Source: Ignavibacteria bacterium (lineage in GTDB: Bacteria > Bacteroidota > Ignavibacteria > Kapaibacteriales > UBA4661). From it: 64,000 bases of DNA. A program made the translations under genes and the position numbers. How positions within the stretch are numbered: the stretch's first letter is position 1; each line of letters opens with the position of its first letter. A model generated the notes under the pieces. The model was not told the DNA's origin. It was given only the letters and a program-made list of their open reading frames with translations, and made no database searches. The stretch lies in contig JACVZY010000071.1 of NCBI GenBank assembly GCA_014654705.1, positions 1 to 64,000 on the forward strand, written 5' to 3'. Below are positions 62,763-64,000 of the stretch, piece by piece.

Positions 62763-64000
62763 ATGATGCACCATACCATGATGCGAAGCTCTATCACAGG
62801 TTTTCTTTCTTTCCTGTTTTTCATCGGCTCTTCGGCAGCCGCATTTTCTCAAAACACTATCGTTTGGCAGCAGACGAGCGGTCCGGCGGGTGGCAGCGTA
62901 AACGCTTTTGCAGAAGCACAGACCGGCTTGGGTTACACACATCAATATGCCGCGACTAATGGCGGCTTGTACACAGCAAATTCATCCGAACGCGGTAGAA
63001 CGTGGAAACGGGCGGGCTTAACGGGTCTTTCCATCAAAGATGTCTCCGCATATTCAAACCACGTCATCGCTGTTGCAGACACATCGCCGCAAAAAGTTTA
63101 TTATTCCGATAATGCCGGACAAGCATGGCGAGAAATCGCTGCGCCGGCTCGTATATTCTCGGCAGTGTTGTTGCCAGTTTCGGAGAGGTCGCCCGCGATT
63201 GTCATCAGCACGGCTCAGGGCGTGTATCGCTACGAAAACGCACAATGGAAGCAGCTTGCAACGGCGAGTACACTGGGAATACAGCAATTCGCAGGCAAAG
63301 TCTTGTGCAATTCTAAAGGACATATCTTTGTCAATGCCGGAGCAAGCCTCTGGCGCTCCACCGACGACGGCGCAACGTGGAAAAAAGTAGCAAATCATTT
63401 CCCACAACAACTTTCTGTGGCAATAAATCAGCAAGACGAAATGGTGATTGCCTACAACTGCGGAGGTATTTTTCGTTCCACCGACAACGGCGAAACGTGG
63501 CAAGATATTCGCTATAACAGTACCGAACTCTGCATACATTCTGTCGGCATCGCCTTCGACGGCACTATTTTTTGCGCACCGTTCCAAGGCGGAGTCAAAA
63601 AACTCGTCTCCGGTGTTGCGGGTTGGAGTTGGTTGCCAATTTCTGAGGGCTTACCCCAATATAAATATCCCAATAGAACAGTTGTCAACGAACCTTCGGT
63701 GATGTTTGTCAACTCCGGAATGCTTGCCGATTTGAGTATCGGTACGGATGTTTTTATTTCGCGTATTGAAGGCTCAACTGCGCCTGCCATGAGACTGAAT
63801 CAAGAAAAAAACACGTGGGAAGCGATTGGCACAACATCATTATTAAACAGTAACATTCTCCAGTTGAAAACTGCTGCCGACGGCACATTATACGCCGCAA
63901 CAGAACAAGGAATGTTTCGTTCGTCCGATACCGATAACGGCTCGTTTTGGGTTTCGATACAAAACGATTTGCCTGCGATACCACGACAAGCGTTGGAAAT
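62763..64000 (+). CDS. Secreted BNR/Asp-box repeat protein (partial, runs off the window)
   Basis: Not in the ORF track because no stop occurs before the window end. The open frame from ATG 62763 covers 412 codons. The signal peptide ends in AAFS, then Gln. The mature part has repeated strands with Asp-box motifs such as STDDGATW and STDNGETW and hits of the kind GLYTANSSERGRTW, suggesting a sialidase/sortilin-type beta-propeller. A C-terminal T9SS domain may lie beyond the window. Function is unknown; the enzyme class cannot be told from the part seen. Confidence 0.8.
   Translation, partial: MMHHTMMRSSITGFLSFLFFIGSSAAAFSQNTIVWQQTSGPAGGSVNAFAEAQTGLGYTHQYAATNGGLYTANSSERGRTWKRAGLTGLSIKDVSAYSNHVIAVADTSPQKVYYSDNAGQAWREIAAPARIFSAVLLPVSERSPAIVISTAQGVYRYENAQWKQLATASTLGIQQFAGKVLCNSKGHIFVNAGASLWRSTDDGATWKKVANHFPQQLSVAINQQDEMVIAYNCGGIFRSTDNGETWQDIRYNSTELCIHSVGIAFDGTIFCAPFQGGVKKLVSGVAGWSWLPISEGLPQYKYPNRTVVNEPSVMFVNSGMLADLSIGTDVFISRIEGSTAPAMRLNQEKNTWEAIGTTSLLNSNILQLKTAADGTLYAATEQGMFRSSDTDNGSFWVSIQNDLPAIPRQALE

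Noticed and set aside
1-64000. tRNA, rRNA, IS element or prophage genes
   Set aside because: Inspection of the intergenic regions found no tRNA-like cloverleaf, rRNA stretch, transposase, integrase or phage structural gene. A tRNA or covariance search would be decisive for small RNAs.

Overview
The window looks like a chromosomal segment from a bacterium of the Bacteroidota/FCB group, and a deep branch (Chlorobi/Ignavibacteria/Kapabacteria-like) is my best guess. The reasons are: a compact primary sigma factor without region 1.1; several promoters of the Bacteroidota form TTTG-N17-21-TAnnTTTG; two secreted proteins ending in type IX secretion (T9SS) sorting domains; an Oar-like TonB-dependent receptor; and eight of eight predicted signal-peptidase-I substrates with Gln directly after the cleavage site. 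The species is inference. I see no rRNA, tRNA, CRISPR array, transposase or prophage. About 51 genes were recognised, and coding density is high.

Layout. 0.1-9.5 kb: a response-regulator/kinase hybrid, a homocysteine methyltransferase-MTHFR fusion, TonB, proline dehydrogenase, a YciO-like protein, an OmpA-FecR envelope protein and a DegT-type sugar aminotransferase. 9.6-19.3 kb: a large TonB-dependent receptor, a three-gene Lrp operon, a trans-sulfuration enzyme, a DUF4397 T9SS cargo protein and a fatty acid desaturase. 19.4-28 kb: a secreted WD40/coiled-coil/caspase-like giant, a class V aminotransferase with PBP2 (mrdA), and EgtB. 28.4-37.7 kb: a nucleotidyltransferase-pseudophosphomutase fusion, an orphan PTS IIA protein, glutaminyl cyclase, lgt, a YkvA-like protein, a TIG-repeat T9SS cargo protein and gcvT. 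37.7-44.4 kb (minus strand): an ABC-2 permease with a MarR regulator, an operon uppP / lipoprotein cyclophilin / cyclophilin, a sphingolipid C9-methyltransferase-like enzyme, OsmC and a LamG-like membrane protein. 44.6-51 kb: uracil-DNA glycosylase, rpoD, ftsY, a GNAT enzyme, an SpsF-like cytidylyltransferase and an ABC-F ATPase. 51-58.2 kb: a membrane-protein gene split by an exact 97-bp tandem duplication, a thiolase, a solitary SF2 helicase, a soluble histidine kinase and an outer-membrane barrel protein. 58.4-64 kb: GrpB, a DODA-type dioxygenase, an SRPBCC protein, pirin, an SDR with a divergent HxlR regulator, and a BNR-repeat secreted protein that runs off the window.

Together the genes describe an envelope-centred lifestyle: secretion, lipoprotein maturation (lgt), N-terminal pyroglutamate formation (glutaminyl cyclase), cell-wall synthesis (mrdA, uppP), TonB-dependent uptake and lipid modification. 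I did not find one convincing new multi-gene system. The best leads are the methyltransferase domain lacking its zinc cysteines, the Gln+1 rule with a matching cyclase, the secreted WD40-caspase, the pseudophosphomutase fusion, the C9-methyltransferase-like enzyme, and a recurring pattern of short tandem duplications at stop codons plus the 97-bp frameshifting duplication.
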